DNA of 64,000 bases from assembly GCF_958299795.1 (NCBI RefSeq), contig NC_133204.1:42584823-42648822 (forward strand), read 5' to 3'. Position 1 is the first letter of the stretch. Each line of letters starts with the position of its first letter. This document shows positions 55,294 through 64,000 of the stretch, one piece after another. The position numbers were made by a program, and so were the translations under genes. The notes under the pieces were generated by a model, which had not been told where the DNA came from, did not search any database, and saw nothing but the letters and a program-made list of their open reading frames with translations. Source of the DNA: Porites lutea. Lineage: Eukaryota > Cnidaria > Anthozoa > Scleractinia > Poritidae.

Positions 55294-56259
55294 TCAGGTC
55301 GATGTGTTTGATTGAAACACAGTCATGCTAGTAACATCATATACCCGTCGCCGTGAAAAACGACCCCTCAGAATTCTTCGCAATACAGATTTTATATTTC
55401 CACCATAGTAGCCGTACAGCAAAGGATCCAAAGCAGGATTAACGCATATCAGAAGTTGAGATGCTCTCCAAGCAACATCAACTGAAGGCAAATGAAAGAA
55501 AAGTAGGGTTCGTGTGATTATAAAAGGTGACCAACATATTGCGAACGCTATAGTTAGAGCTGCAAGTGTTCGGGCAACTTTCCTGTGTCTTAGTTTGATT
55601 TCTTCAGCTAAACTGCTGCGTATAGGCACGCCTCTTGGCTGAAGAGCGCTATGAATGTTTGTCTGTGTGACAATCATATATAATAAAGGTAAGACGAAGA
55701 AAAGTGTCCCATGCAAACTGTAATATATTTGTCGGCCAGTATCCCCCCATGTTGTTGTTACACAGACTATGTCGCCATTTATTTGTGTTTCCACGCGATA
55801 TATGAAGAATAAAGGTGAACAAACAGAAAAGCACAGGCCCCAAATTATGGCCAGTTTCATGTATTTCATTCGAGCCCAGCAACTAAATTTAGCCTTAAAG
55901 GGTTGAATCACAGCCTTCAGTCTCTGATAACTTATGACAACAAGCGTTGAGATGGAAGTTGTGTAGGTTGCCTCGACAAGAAACCCATGAAATTTGCAAG
56001 TGCTATCACCTCCTGGCCAACGCCAATGAAAGCTGATAGTATTGAAAATTGTGAGAAAAGTGAAAACAAGATCAGCGAACGCCAGATTCGCCACGAGCCA
56101 CGTAAAATGATTATGCGGTCTTCTTTGCTTGATTGTTGCGTAGAATGTGACCGCGATGATCCATAAGTTACCAACAAAAGACATAATGAAAACTGTGATA
56201 TAAAGTATAATGCTGAAAACCAGTAAGATCAGTGGAAAATCATCCTCTTTAAATGCCAT
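55294..56259 (-). CDS. orphan class A GPCR, receptor D of the cluster
   Basis: Intronless, 321 residues. VGN in TM1, NLAFAD in TM2, PGGDSTCKFHG at TM3, SYQRLKAV in place of DRY, CWSP in TM6 and NPALDPLLYGYYGG in TM7; ECL2 cysteine in IVCVTTTW. With E and F it forms the NLAFAD/CKFHG subgroup, distinct from A to C (NLACAD/CKLQG). The tail ends RRVYDVTSMTVFQSNTST, sharing DVTSMTV with B and C. An upstream ATG seven bases before the start (ATGAACTATGGC) opens a five-codon frame that overlaps the start. Ligand unknown. Confidence 0.93.
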   Translation of the reverse strand: MAFKEDDFPLILLVFSIILYITVFIMSFVGNLWIIAVTFYATIKQRRPHNHFTWLVANLAFADLVFTFLTIFNTISFHWRWPGGDSTCKFHGFLVEATYTTSISTLVVISYQRLKAVIQPFKAKFSCWARMKYMKLAIIWGLCFSVCSPLFFIYRVETQINGDIVCVTTTWGDTGRQIYYSLHGTLFFVLPLLYMIVTQTNIHSALQPRGVPIRSSLAEEIKLRHRKVARTLAALTIAFAICWSPFIITRTLLFFHLPSVDVAWRASQLLICVNPALDPLLYGYYGGNIKSVLRRILRGRFSRRRVYDVTSMTVFQSNTST

Positions 56260-58206
56260 AGTTCATAAGGCAATAGTCGAAGCAGAAGGTTTGCTGCCAT
56301 TAATTACTGCAAAGAACTGTTAAAAGTATTGATAGCTTTCTTTTTATGTCTTTTATTGTCTATTTGGCATTATTCGAAAGGTACGCTATACAAGTCTGTT
56401 CTTTACTTCAAGTGCTATAATAGTGCACTGAACCAGAGTCTTTGCTTGCTCCAATTACTGCGAAGAAAGAACTTTCCTTTTTAATTTGTTTCTTTTCATT
56501 GTGTTTTTGAAGTTATACGGAAGGTGTGCTATACGTCATGTATTATTACTGACAAGAACTGTTCTTTCAGTAATTACTTCAATTGCTTCCGGCCCAGGAA
56601 GATCTTGAACCAATCATTAATTAAAATTGAAAAACTGTCGTTAGGTAATAAATAATGATAACGACAGGTGAGTGATTAATTTTAGTTGTTTAACCCTCTC
56701 TTTTAATAATTTATTCTGACATATCTTATATATACTAATTTAATTAATAGGATGTCAAACGAATCCCATAAGACAAAGTACTGTAATATTTTTTTGTGTA
56801 ATCATCCTCCGCTCAGTTGACCTCCAAAAATACGAAATACCATTTGGTACTGTTTCGGACGAGAAGTCGTTGTTTTAAAAAGTTCCTTTAAAGAAGAGTT
56901 TGAACTAGAGGATTAAATTAACACTAAAAAAATACTAATGTTATGTTATGAAGAATTTTGCGGCAGATCAAAGACTGGGCATCTTTGTATGGAATACACG
57001 GTTATCAAAATATATTGAACAGTCCGTGAGGACTGACCTCCGATGTTACATTTCTATCTATGATATACCGCTTAGGTTATCGGATCTGGCCGAAACATTT
57101 GACATGTTTTAGGACTTGTAGTTGACTGATATGTTAGTGCTATGAAACTTAAATTGATATCACTGGAGGATCTAGTACGTTTTTTTGGTATCTTGAAAAT
57201 AAAACTTTGCGTCGTGCGATCTCGCCTTTCCACTATGCGAGTTATGCGGTAATCTAGTAACAAGCTTCGGTGTTCAAATTTTAGTTTCGACTTCCTTCCA
57301 GTTGTAAGGGCTGTTGACAAAGCAGTCTTGAGAAAAAGCGAAACGTGTCTTTCGACCTTCAAGTATGACGAATACTAGCTGGCTGGCCATTAACCTTCTT
57401 GTTCCAAGGAGTAACGGTGAGGCGGAGGGTGAGTGAAAAGTGAAAACGCTATTTTTCAAATAATAGCGAACTTACGCAGAAAGAAGACGGCAAACCTAGC
57501 GTGACAAGCGTGACAGTAATTTTGTTAGAAAAACTTTCCACCGATCTTCACCTCCCTTAAACAGATCTTTTTGTAAAAAAAACAAAAACTTAAAGATAAG
57601 TGAAGATCACGACAAAAACACGCAAGTGATAGCCCTGTCACGTTTGTCACAAAAAAATCGTTTTGCCGTCCCCTTCTTCCTGCCGTCCGGTTGCGTAAAC
57701 TCACTTTTGACAAATCTGACTTCAATGATAACAGGAGAAATTAAGATTTGCAGTCCAGTAGGTTGACAAATCTGTGGCTTTAATCCTCGGGGTACGTTTT
57801 CATAACCCGCTGGCGTTAACCCACTTTTTTGAAAGAGGCAGGCAATATACAATCATTGTCGCTAGTCACTGTGACGTCAACGGATTGCCTTGACGTCACG
57901 CAAGACAACGACGCAGCGGCTTAGTCAGAAGATTTTTTTTCGCATGAGTGCAGAACTGAAAAAACAAATGCAAAAATATGCATAAAATATTACTCGATGA
58001 ATGTCATCTGTTCTTTGTGGAGTTTTAGCAAGAAACTTTGAAACATCCGTTCATATTCTGACACTGTGATGAGAAAAAGGAAAATGTTTTGAAGAGAGCC
58101 ACGAGGAGGTAAGGATGTTTAGAACTTAGAAATAAATGATTAACGAAACAGTTATTGATGTTGAATTCGGCTTTCTATTTATTTATTTAATTTGTTTATT
58201 TACCAA
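56260..58206. other. spacer between receptors D and E, left part
   Basis: No supportable gene. Minus-strand frames at 57072-57852 (62 to 96 codons) lack known domains and are adjacent in different frames, which looks more like decayed repeat than genes. Two TGACGTCA palindromes lie at 57872 and 57891. Confidence 0.4.
57872..57898. promoter_or_regulatory. pair of CRE-type TGACGTCA sites
   Basis: Perfect 8-bp palindromes at 57872-57879 and 57891-57898, the consensus site of CREB/ATF bZIP factors. No supported gene starts next to them; receptor D starts 1.6 kb to the left. Functional status unknown. Confidence 0.3.
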
Positions 58207-58345
58207 CTTTTTCGGCACACAGGCCTGCCCAGAGGGAATGTGCACGAACGGGACTCAGGGTCTCATGGGAGGTGCCACACTACCGGGGTCTAAGAGCCGG
58301 CTACGTACTCTTTTCGAATAGTGATGTGGGTTCTTTTACGTCCCA
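58207..58345 (-). mobile_element. SINE-like tail portion
   Basis: Minus strand: GGACGTAAAAGAACCCACAT then CCCGGTAGTGTGGCACC, following the pattern of the end of the SINE whose head is at 58741-58925. The two are split by the insertion 58346-58740. Confidence 0.5.
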
Positions 58346-58740
58346 CAAGAACAAGAACAAGAACAAGAACAACAAAGTTTATTGAATATTGGAAAATAAC
58401 TAATTACATTACTTTCCCACCCGCAAATAGCTTATAAACTAATCGAGGCGGGGGGAGCTGAAGACATATTACAAAACAAGATTTATATATATAAAGATGG
58501 ACTAAATAAAAGTGAAGACACTGCTATACAGTAAATAGAATTTAAACTAACATTAAACAAGGCAAGTACATAACGATTACGAAGAGAGGCTAACCTAAAG
58601 TATTAAATAACTTAATAAGACAGGAGACTTCGACAGTAATCATCTTCTGACCGCAAGAAATTTAGTAATAATTCCTTTATTTTTTACGAAAGGACGAACG
58701 TTTAAGTATTTTAATCGAATATTAGGAATAGAGTTCCAAA
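58346..58740 (-). mobile_element. non-LTR retroposon 3' end with TTGTTC tail
   Basis: Read on the minus strand it ends with AATAAACTTTGTTG and then TTGTTC-type repeats (58346-58376), a tail type seen in CR1/L2-like LINEs. No intact domain is recognised, so the family is inferred from the tail only. Confidence 0.4.
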
Positions 58741-58925
58741 TCAGTGAAACTGCCGTGAGACGGGACCTACTGTTTTTCGTCCTTATCCGAGAAGATTATA
58801 AAGTCTAACCATTTGCAGATCTTATTACCAAGGCAGTACTTTCTTCTAAGTTATTTTAAGACCCTGTGTGTTGTTCCTGCCGGGGTTTGAACCCGCAGCC
58901 TCTGAGCTAACCAGGCGGCGGTCAT
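58741..58925 (-). mobile_element. tRNA-derived SINE head and body
   Basis: Minus strand: GGTTAGCTCAGAGG resembles an A box and GGTTCAAACCCC a B box, but with only a few bases between them, too short for a tRNA. The body follows (GGGTCTTAAAATAACT, CGCAAATGGTTAGACT). A headless relative lies at 34570-34725. Confidence 0.55.
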
Positions 58926-59958
58926 TCTGCATCATTATTCATGATCATACTCAGCCTTCCCATTCAATAATTACTGTTAAATGATATAAAACTTATCCCT
59001 TGGTGGCGTTTGCATCAATCACCAGTCCAATATTTTTGTCATAAAATGCATCGTAATGCTGAAAAAACTGAAATTGTCAAAAACTGAGGCCCTGACCTAA
59101 TAATTCCGTGTGCAAGACAAATAAAGCAGACTCTAAAAAACAACAACAACAAAAACTGTGAGTGGCCTGAGCCACACGAGAGGAACAACAGCTCAGACCG
59201 TTTTTTTCTGCGTGCCCTACCTTGCTACGCTAGTTTCCTTTTGATTACTATTATAACCTAACTCTTGGATTAATACATTCCTAGAGTTTTAAACTAATGT
59301 TAAGACGAAGAAGGGGATAATGTTTGAGACTGCGTCGTTGTAAATGACTGCGACTTAACCGAGCGTGACTTCGTGGTTATATCCGAGCCACAAGAAGGTT
59401 GTGGTCGTTTGCAAGGCATTTTCCATTCGTTGGGTGGTTGCACGAGTGTTTTCTTCACATAATCGCCATGTCGAAAACGCCATATTGAACTGCATCCCCC
59501 GTCTCCTTCTTTCGGCATAACTCCTACCCACAAGGGTTGCTTTTTCAACTCTCCCCAATCTTCCTCAGAGATAAAACCACGGTATTACGAACCTAAACAA
59601 GTCGCTTTAACTGCTCGCCTAGTAAATTTATGAAATACTCAACAGGACAGTTGCATGATGACGCCATTTTACTATAACTAGCAGAACTATCAGCTTGCTG
59701 TTTTCTCGAGCACATTAGAGCTATTGTTTTTTAAACTTCAGACTAATTGACAAATTAAAATAAGAAAGCAAAAAAGAAATGAATTCTGGTTGTTGTTGGT
59801 CAAATGTCGTCCTAGTGAAAATGGCCTATTTTTTTGTTGTGTTGTGTTGTTGTTATTGTTTTTATTTACATTTGTCTCAATGAGTAAGCTACACAACTTC
59901 ACAAAAATAACTATCCTTTTGTCCATTGTAAATACGCTCACGGCACTCAATTTTCTCC
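58926..59958. other. spacer between receptors D and E, right part
   Basis: No gene or element is supportable. The last few hundred bases should hold the 3' untranslated region of receptor E. The frames at 59300-59558 have no recognised domain. Confidence 0.35.
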
Positions 59959-60915
59959 TTATCTGGTCGATCTGTTTGCTTGAAACACAGTCATGCAAGT
60001 AACATCTGTATGTTCCTGTCGCTGTAAAAAATGGCACCTCAGAACTCTTCTTAATACAGTTTTTAGATTTCCACCATAGTAGCCGTATAACAAGGGATCC
60101 AAAGCAGGGTTGACGCATATCAGAAGTTGAGATGCCCTCCAAGCAACACCAGGTGACGCCAAATGGAAGTAAATTAGTGTTCGTGTGATCATAAAGGGTG
60201 ACCAACAGATAACAAACGCTACGGTTAAAGCTGTGAGTATTCGGACAACTTTCCTGTGTCTTCTGTTAGTCTCTGCAGCTACAATGCTACGCATCGGAAC
60301 CACTCTTCGCAAAAGAGCGCGATTAATTTTTTTTAGAGTGACTATCATATATACTAAAGGTGAAACAAAGAAAATTGCTCCATGAAAACTGTAGTAAATT
60401 TGTGGGCCAATATTCCCCCTTGCTGTAGTAACACAAACTATTTGTCCGTTTTTTTTAGTTTTCAAGCGGTATATGAAGACCATAGGTGAACAAACAGCAA
60501 AGCACAGGCCCCATATTATAGCCAGTTTTGAGAATTTCATTGTCGTCCAGCGACTAAATCTAGCATTAAAGGGCTCAGTCACAGCCTTCAGTCTCTGATA
60601 ACTTATGACAACAAGCGTGGAGATGGAAGTTGTGTAGGTTGCCTCTATAAGAAACCCATGAAATTTGCAAGTGCTATCGCCTCCTGGCCAATGTTGGACA
60701 ACGTTGAAAATTGTGAGAAATGTAAATAAGAGATCAGCGAACGCCAGATTTGCCACGAGCCACGTAAAATGATTAAATATTCTTAGTTTGATTGTCTTTT
60801 GACATGTAACAATTATGATCCATGTGTTGCCAATAACGGACATAATAAAAAGTATGCAATAACATATAGTACCGACAACCACTATTGACAGCGAAAGACC
60901 GTTTCCAAATGCCAT
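59959..60915 (-). CDS. orphan class A GPCR, receptor E of the cluster
   Basis: Intronless, 318 residues. IGN in TM1, NLAFAD in TM2, PGGDSTCKFHG at TM3, SYQRLKAV in place of DRY, CWSP in TM6 and NPALDPLLYGYYGG in TM7. Three residues shorter than D in the first extracellular loop (FNVVQHWPGG). TM1 to TM5 group with D and F. The stretch from TM6 to the tail (ITRTLIYFHLASPGVAWRAS, LKTVLRRVLRCHF) instead matches B and C, suggesting gene conversion. The nucleotide sequence shows the same, as in the shared phrase AAATGGAAGTAAATTAGTGT. Ligand unknown. Confidence 0.93.
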   Translation of the reverse strand: MAFGNGLSLSIVVVGTICYCILFIMSVIGNTWIIIVTCQKTIKLRIFNHFTWLVANLAFADLLFTFLTIFNVVQHWPGGDSTCKFHGFLIEATYTTSISTLVVISYQRLKAVTEPFNARFSRWTTMKFSKLAIIWGLCFAVCSPMVFIYRLKTKKNGQIVCVTTARGNIGPQIYYSFHGAIFFVSPLVYMIVTLKKINRALLRRVVPMRSIVAAETNRRHRKVVRILTALTVAFVICWSPFMITRTLIYFHLASPGVAWRASQLLICVNPALDPLLYGYYGGNLKTVLRRVLRCHFLQRQEHTDVTCMTVFQANRSTR

Positions 60916-62743
60916 AGTCAGTTATAAGTTCAAAAGTGCAACAAGACTGTATACGGTTGCGTTAATAACTATAGTGACCTGTATTGTTATCCGGTTTTCC
61001 TTTTGGTTTCCTTAGGTTTCTATATTGAATGTGCGCGGTATCAAGTTAATAAATCATTGTTTTTGTTACACTGAAGTACTCTCCTTGTATAAGTACTTTT
61101 GAGGGGGGGCGGGCGTGAAAGAGTCCGAAAACCGCAAAAACGCACAAACAAACATAAAAAAAGCAATAGCGCACCCGAAATAACCAGAAATGGAAACTGT
61201 TTGGCTTTATTTATCTGCAGTCCCGCAGTTTAAAATATAAATTCCCACAACACGTCCACATGGCATCTGGCATCCGGGTATTTGAAAACGGAGATTTTTT
61301 TCCGTCTTAGCCTTCCCTTCACGCGTAAACGACGTTTTCGGGGACCAAAAACGCAAGTTTTTGAAAACGGTCCCAGCTTGGAGTTTTTTTAAAACGCCGG
61401 CTTCTCTTTTTCGTGTGGACGGACCAAAATGGAGGTTTTTGAATACGACTGATATATGATGTCATATATAATACAGCGCATGCCGTGTTATGGATGCTAT
61501 AGATATTTCCATTGCTTTACCTTTTTTGAGTGGACGGGTGAAAACGATTCCAATACGCTACGTGTGAACGCATTTTTTGTCGATAAATCAAATTTAAAAA
61601 AATGTCCATGTTCAAATATTTCCGGATACGCGTGGAGAAGCCCTAAGGTATGCAAACACAGTCCAGTCCTTGAGTAGAATGTTTGTCTCCGTCATGCCTA
61701 GTCATGGGGGTACGCATGCACGCGTTGTTGAGCTCCGCTATGTATTCAAAGAACTCAAAACGCCCAAGCCCCCTCCCCGCCCCCCCCCCCCCAAAAAAAA
61801 AAAGTTAAAGAAAAAAAAGAAAGAAAAAGAACCTTTCTCCAAAAAGCAGATAGCCATTAGTTATCTGCAATAGCTAAGTCTTGTTCCATTTTGTGTTTTT
61901 TTACGAGGATCAGACGGTCGCGATCGGTAAATTGAAGATGAAGGTAAATCGCGAAATACGGAATATTTTTAGGCTTCTCTCAAAAGCTGTAGAAATTAAG
62001 AGTCGACTAAAATGAATAAGGGAGCTGCAACGATAGATATTGTTCAAATGAGAGCCCTTAACACTTGTATACAAATCAGTGGCTCTCGATTAATCTCGAT
62101 CGTACTGAAACAAACTACAACTTCAATTCACAGAGAAGATTTGAGTAACCCAGGTTTGAACTGTAATACAGAGAAAAACACTTTCGAGATGAACTGCAAC
62201 TTGAATGTTAAGTTGATCTTTCATCCCTCAAAAAGGAACAAAACTTAGTTATTCCATGAGGAAACTGTAATGTCTTTTTACTTGTACAATTAGCTTCTGA
62301 TCTGTTTGCCTGTAGCAGATTTTTGGATCGAGTTTGTTAAAAACCTAAAAACTAACTTTTTATGCCGGCAAGATATATACTTAACTTTGAACAGTAAATC
62401 TGGGAACAAGCAAGACAGCAGCTTTTGTTGTTTGTTCGAGCTCGGAAGCGAACCAATCTTACGGTTGCCAAAATTAACTGAAAAACTGTAAGTTTTGTTA
62501 TTGCACACAGACTTTTATATTTAATACATTCCACTTGCTGGTGAATGAAGAGGACAAAAAAAAAGCTATGAGCTTTAATATAAGCTACATCACAAAATCT
62601 ATTCTGATCAGTAAATGTCAGAAGTATCTCAGCTCTATAAAGCCGGAATTAATATTACAGTACTTCAAAACTTATAAAATGTGGGCAATATTGAGAAAAC
62701 TATTTCAGGCTAGTTTTTATCTATTAAGAGGTTAGAATATAAC
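60916..62743. other. spacer between receptors E and F
   Basis: Holds the 5' flank of E and 3' flank of F. A patch at 61090-61450 has repeated AAAACG/CGTTTT phrases, like a dispersed inverted-repeat element. A run of C followed by A lies at about 61770-61830. No gene is supportable. Confidence 0.4.
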
Positions 62744-63688
62744 TTAAAAAGTCGACGTGTTATCCGTTGTAACATCATATGCCCGTCGCCGTGGAAAACG
62801 ACCCCTCAGAACTCTTTGTAATCGAGTTTTCAGATTTCCACCATAGTAGCCGTATAACAAGGGATCCAAAGCAGGGTTGACGCATATCAGAATTTGAGAT
62901 GCTCTCCAAGCAATACCGGGTGAAGTTAAATGAAAGTTAATTAGTGTACGTGTGATCATGAAAGGTGACCAACATATTGCAAATGCTATAGTTAGAGCTG
63001 CAAGTGTTTTGGCAACTTTCCTGTGTCTTCTGTTAGTTTCTTCTGCGACGCTGTTGCGTACTACTTTGACTCTTCGCAGAAGAGCGTGATTTATGTTTAT
63101 CTGTGTGACATTCATATATAGTAAAGGTACAACAAAAAAAAGTGTCCCATGCAAACTGTAGTAAATTTGTCTGCCAATATCTCCCAATGTTGTATTAACA
63201 CAAATAATTTGGCCGTTTCTTGTTTCCACACGGTATATGAAGACCAAAGGTAAACAAACAGCAAAGCACAGGCTCCATATTATGGCCAGTTTCGTGTATT
63301 TCATTCTTGTCCAACGACAGAATCTCGCCTTAAAAGGGTCATTCACAGCCTTCAGTCTCTGATAACTTATAACAACAAGCGTCGAGATGGAAGTTGTGTA
63401 GGTTGCCTCTACAAGAAACCCATGAAATTTGCAAGTGCTATCACCTCCTGGCCAATCAGAGTAAAAGCTGACAAAGTTGAAAATTGTGAGAAAAATAAAA
63501 ACGAGATCAGCGAACGCCAGATTCGCCACGAGGCACGTAAAATGATTAAATCTTCTTTTCTTGATTATTCTTTGGTATGTGGCTACAATGATCCATGAGT
63601 TACCAACGGCTGACATAATGAAAACAGCACAATAAAGAAGACTGCAGATAACCACCGTGATCAAAGAAAACCCCTCTCCAAACGCCAT
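62744..63688 (-). CDS. orphan class A GPCR, receptor F of the cluster
   Basis: Intronless, 314 residues, the shortest member. VGN in TM1, NLAFAD in TM2, PGGDSTCKFHG at TM3, SYQRLKAV in place of DRY, CWSP in TM6 and NPALDPLLYGYYGG in TM7; ECL2 cysteine in IICVNTTL, with one residue fewer than D before it. The tail is cut short after RRRAYDVTTDNTSTF. An upstream ATG seven bases before the start (ATGAGCTATGGC) opens a frame of about 30 codons into the coding region. Ligand unknown. Confidence 0.93.
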   Translation of the reverse strand: MAFGEGFSLITVVICSLLYCAVFIMSAVGNSWIIVATYQRIIKKRRFNHFTCLVANLAFADLVFIFLTIFNFVSFYSDWPGGDSTCKFHGFLVEATYTTSISTLVVISYQRLKAVNDPFKARFCRWTRMKYTKLAIIWSLCFAVCLPLVFIYRVETRNGQIICVNTTLGDIGRQIYYSLHGTLFFVVPLLYMNVTQININHALLRRVKVVRNSVAEETNRRHRKVAKTLAALTIAFAICWSPFMITRTLINFHLTSPGIAWRASQILICVNPALDPLLYGYYGGNLKTRLQRVLRGRFPRRRAYDVTTDNTSTF

Positions 63689-64000
63689 AGCTCATAAGGC
63701 ACCTAATTAGTGAGGACCGGCAGCCAGCAGATTGTATAAATGCTTACATTTATTATTGACAAGACAAGAGAGAATTCATTCCCTCTTGTTATTGAAATGA
63801 ACTGTATATATTGATAACTTTCCTGTCTCTTTTTTGGTACATTTATATAACACATACTCCATATAAGTAAGAGCCTTAAAAAATTAAAAAAATATCATAA
63901 TACTCTCTCGCGTTAACTCCTTCATTCCCCTACTAAAGAACACTTTATGAACGTTCGTTCTGTTCTGATTTGGACATATTACTAACGGTTTTTGTCACTG
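63689..64000. other. 5' flank of receptor F
   Basis: AT-rich sequence upstream of receptor F. No promoter element or other gene can be supported. Confidence 0.4.

Noticed and set aside
57072-57852. Chain of minus-strand frames between receptors D and E as a multi-exon gene
   Set aside because: Frames are short, overlapping or in different phases, with no clear splice sites or known motif.
58870-58925. Possible tRNA gene (GGTTCAAACC and TAGCTCAG motifs)
   Set aside because: The distance between the two boxes is too short to form a cloverleaf, and the sequence continues into a SINE body.

Overview
This looks like nuclear DNA of an anthozoan cnidarian, most likely a stony coral. That rests on AT-rich intergenic DNA packed with short inverted-repeat elements, intronless rhodopsin-like receptor genes in tandem, and a heparanase gene with animal-type introns. 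There are no bacterial or plastid features. The species cannot be named from the window.

Layout. (1) 1-14.5 kb holds repeats and no gene I can support. A block of about 5.5 kb here (927-6450) recurs in the same orientation at 16.85-22.1 kb. Both copies carry later insertions: TA-, TTAA- and foldback-type DNA elements, Penelope-like remnants, and a short LTR-retrotransposon fossil in the left copy. (2) 14.5-15.8 kb, minus strand: the large 3' exon of a neuropeptide-receptor-like class A GPCR. (3) 22.3-30.5 kb, plus strand: an eight-exon heparanase (GH79) gene. Its second exon, which carries the catalytic proton donor, exists in two alternative versions. (4) 32.4-39.7 kb: a tandem paralogue with the same eight exons and intron phases, but only one version of exon 2 and a 4-nt frame-breaking insertion in exon 1. 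(5) 42.3-63.7 kb, minus strand: six intronless receptor genes of one lineage-specific GPCR family (A to F). All have QRL in place of DRY and DPLLY in place of NPxxY.

Main results. First, heparanase 1 appears to use mutually exclusive exons for the segment holding the catalytic glutamate and the region equivalent to human heparin-binding domain 2. The two versions are 52 nt apart and share intron phases. Including both, or skipping both, gives an early stop. Second, receptor B is a hybrid: its 5' half and upstream DNA match A, while its 3' half and downstream DNA match C. A single unequal crossover inside an A-like and a C-like gene explains the hybrid and the duplicated spacers. The two spacers then act as paired filled and empty sites that date and delimit several DNA-element insertions.

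The heparanases would be secreted endo-beta-glucuronidases acting on heparan sulfate. The receptors would be plasma-membrane G-protein-coupled receptors with unknown ligands. Nothing in the sequence links the two groups functionally beyond being neighbours.
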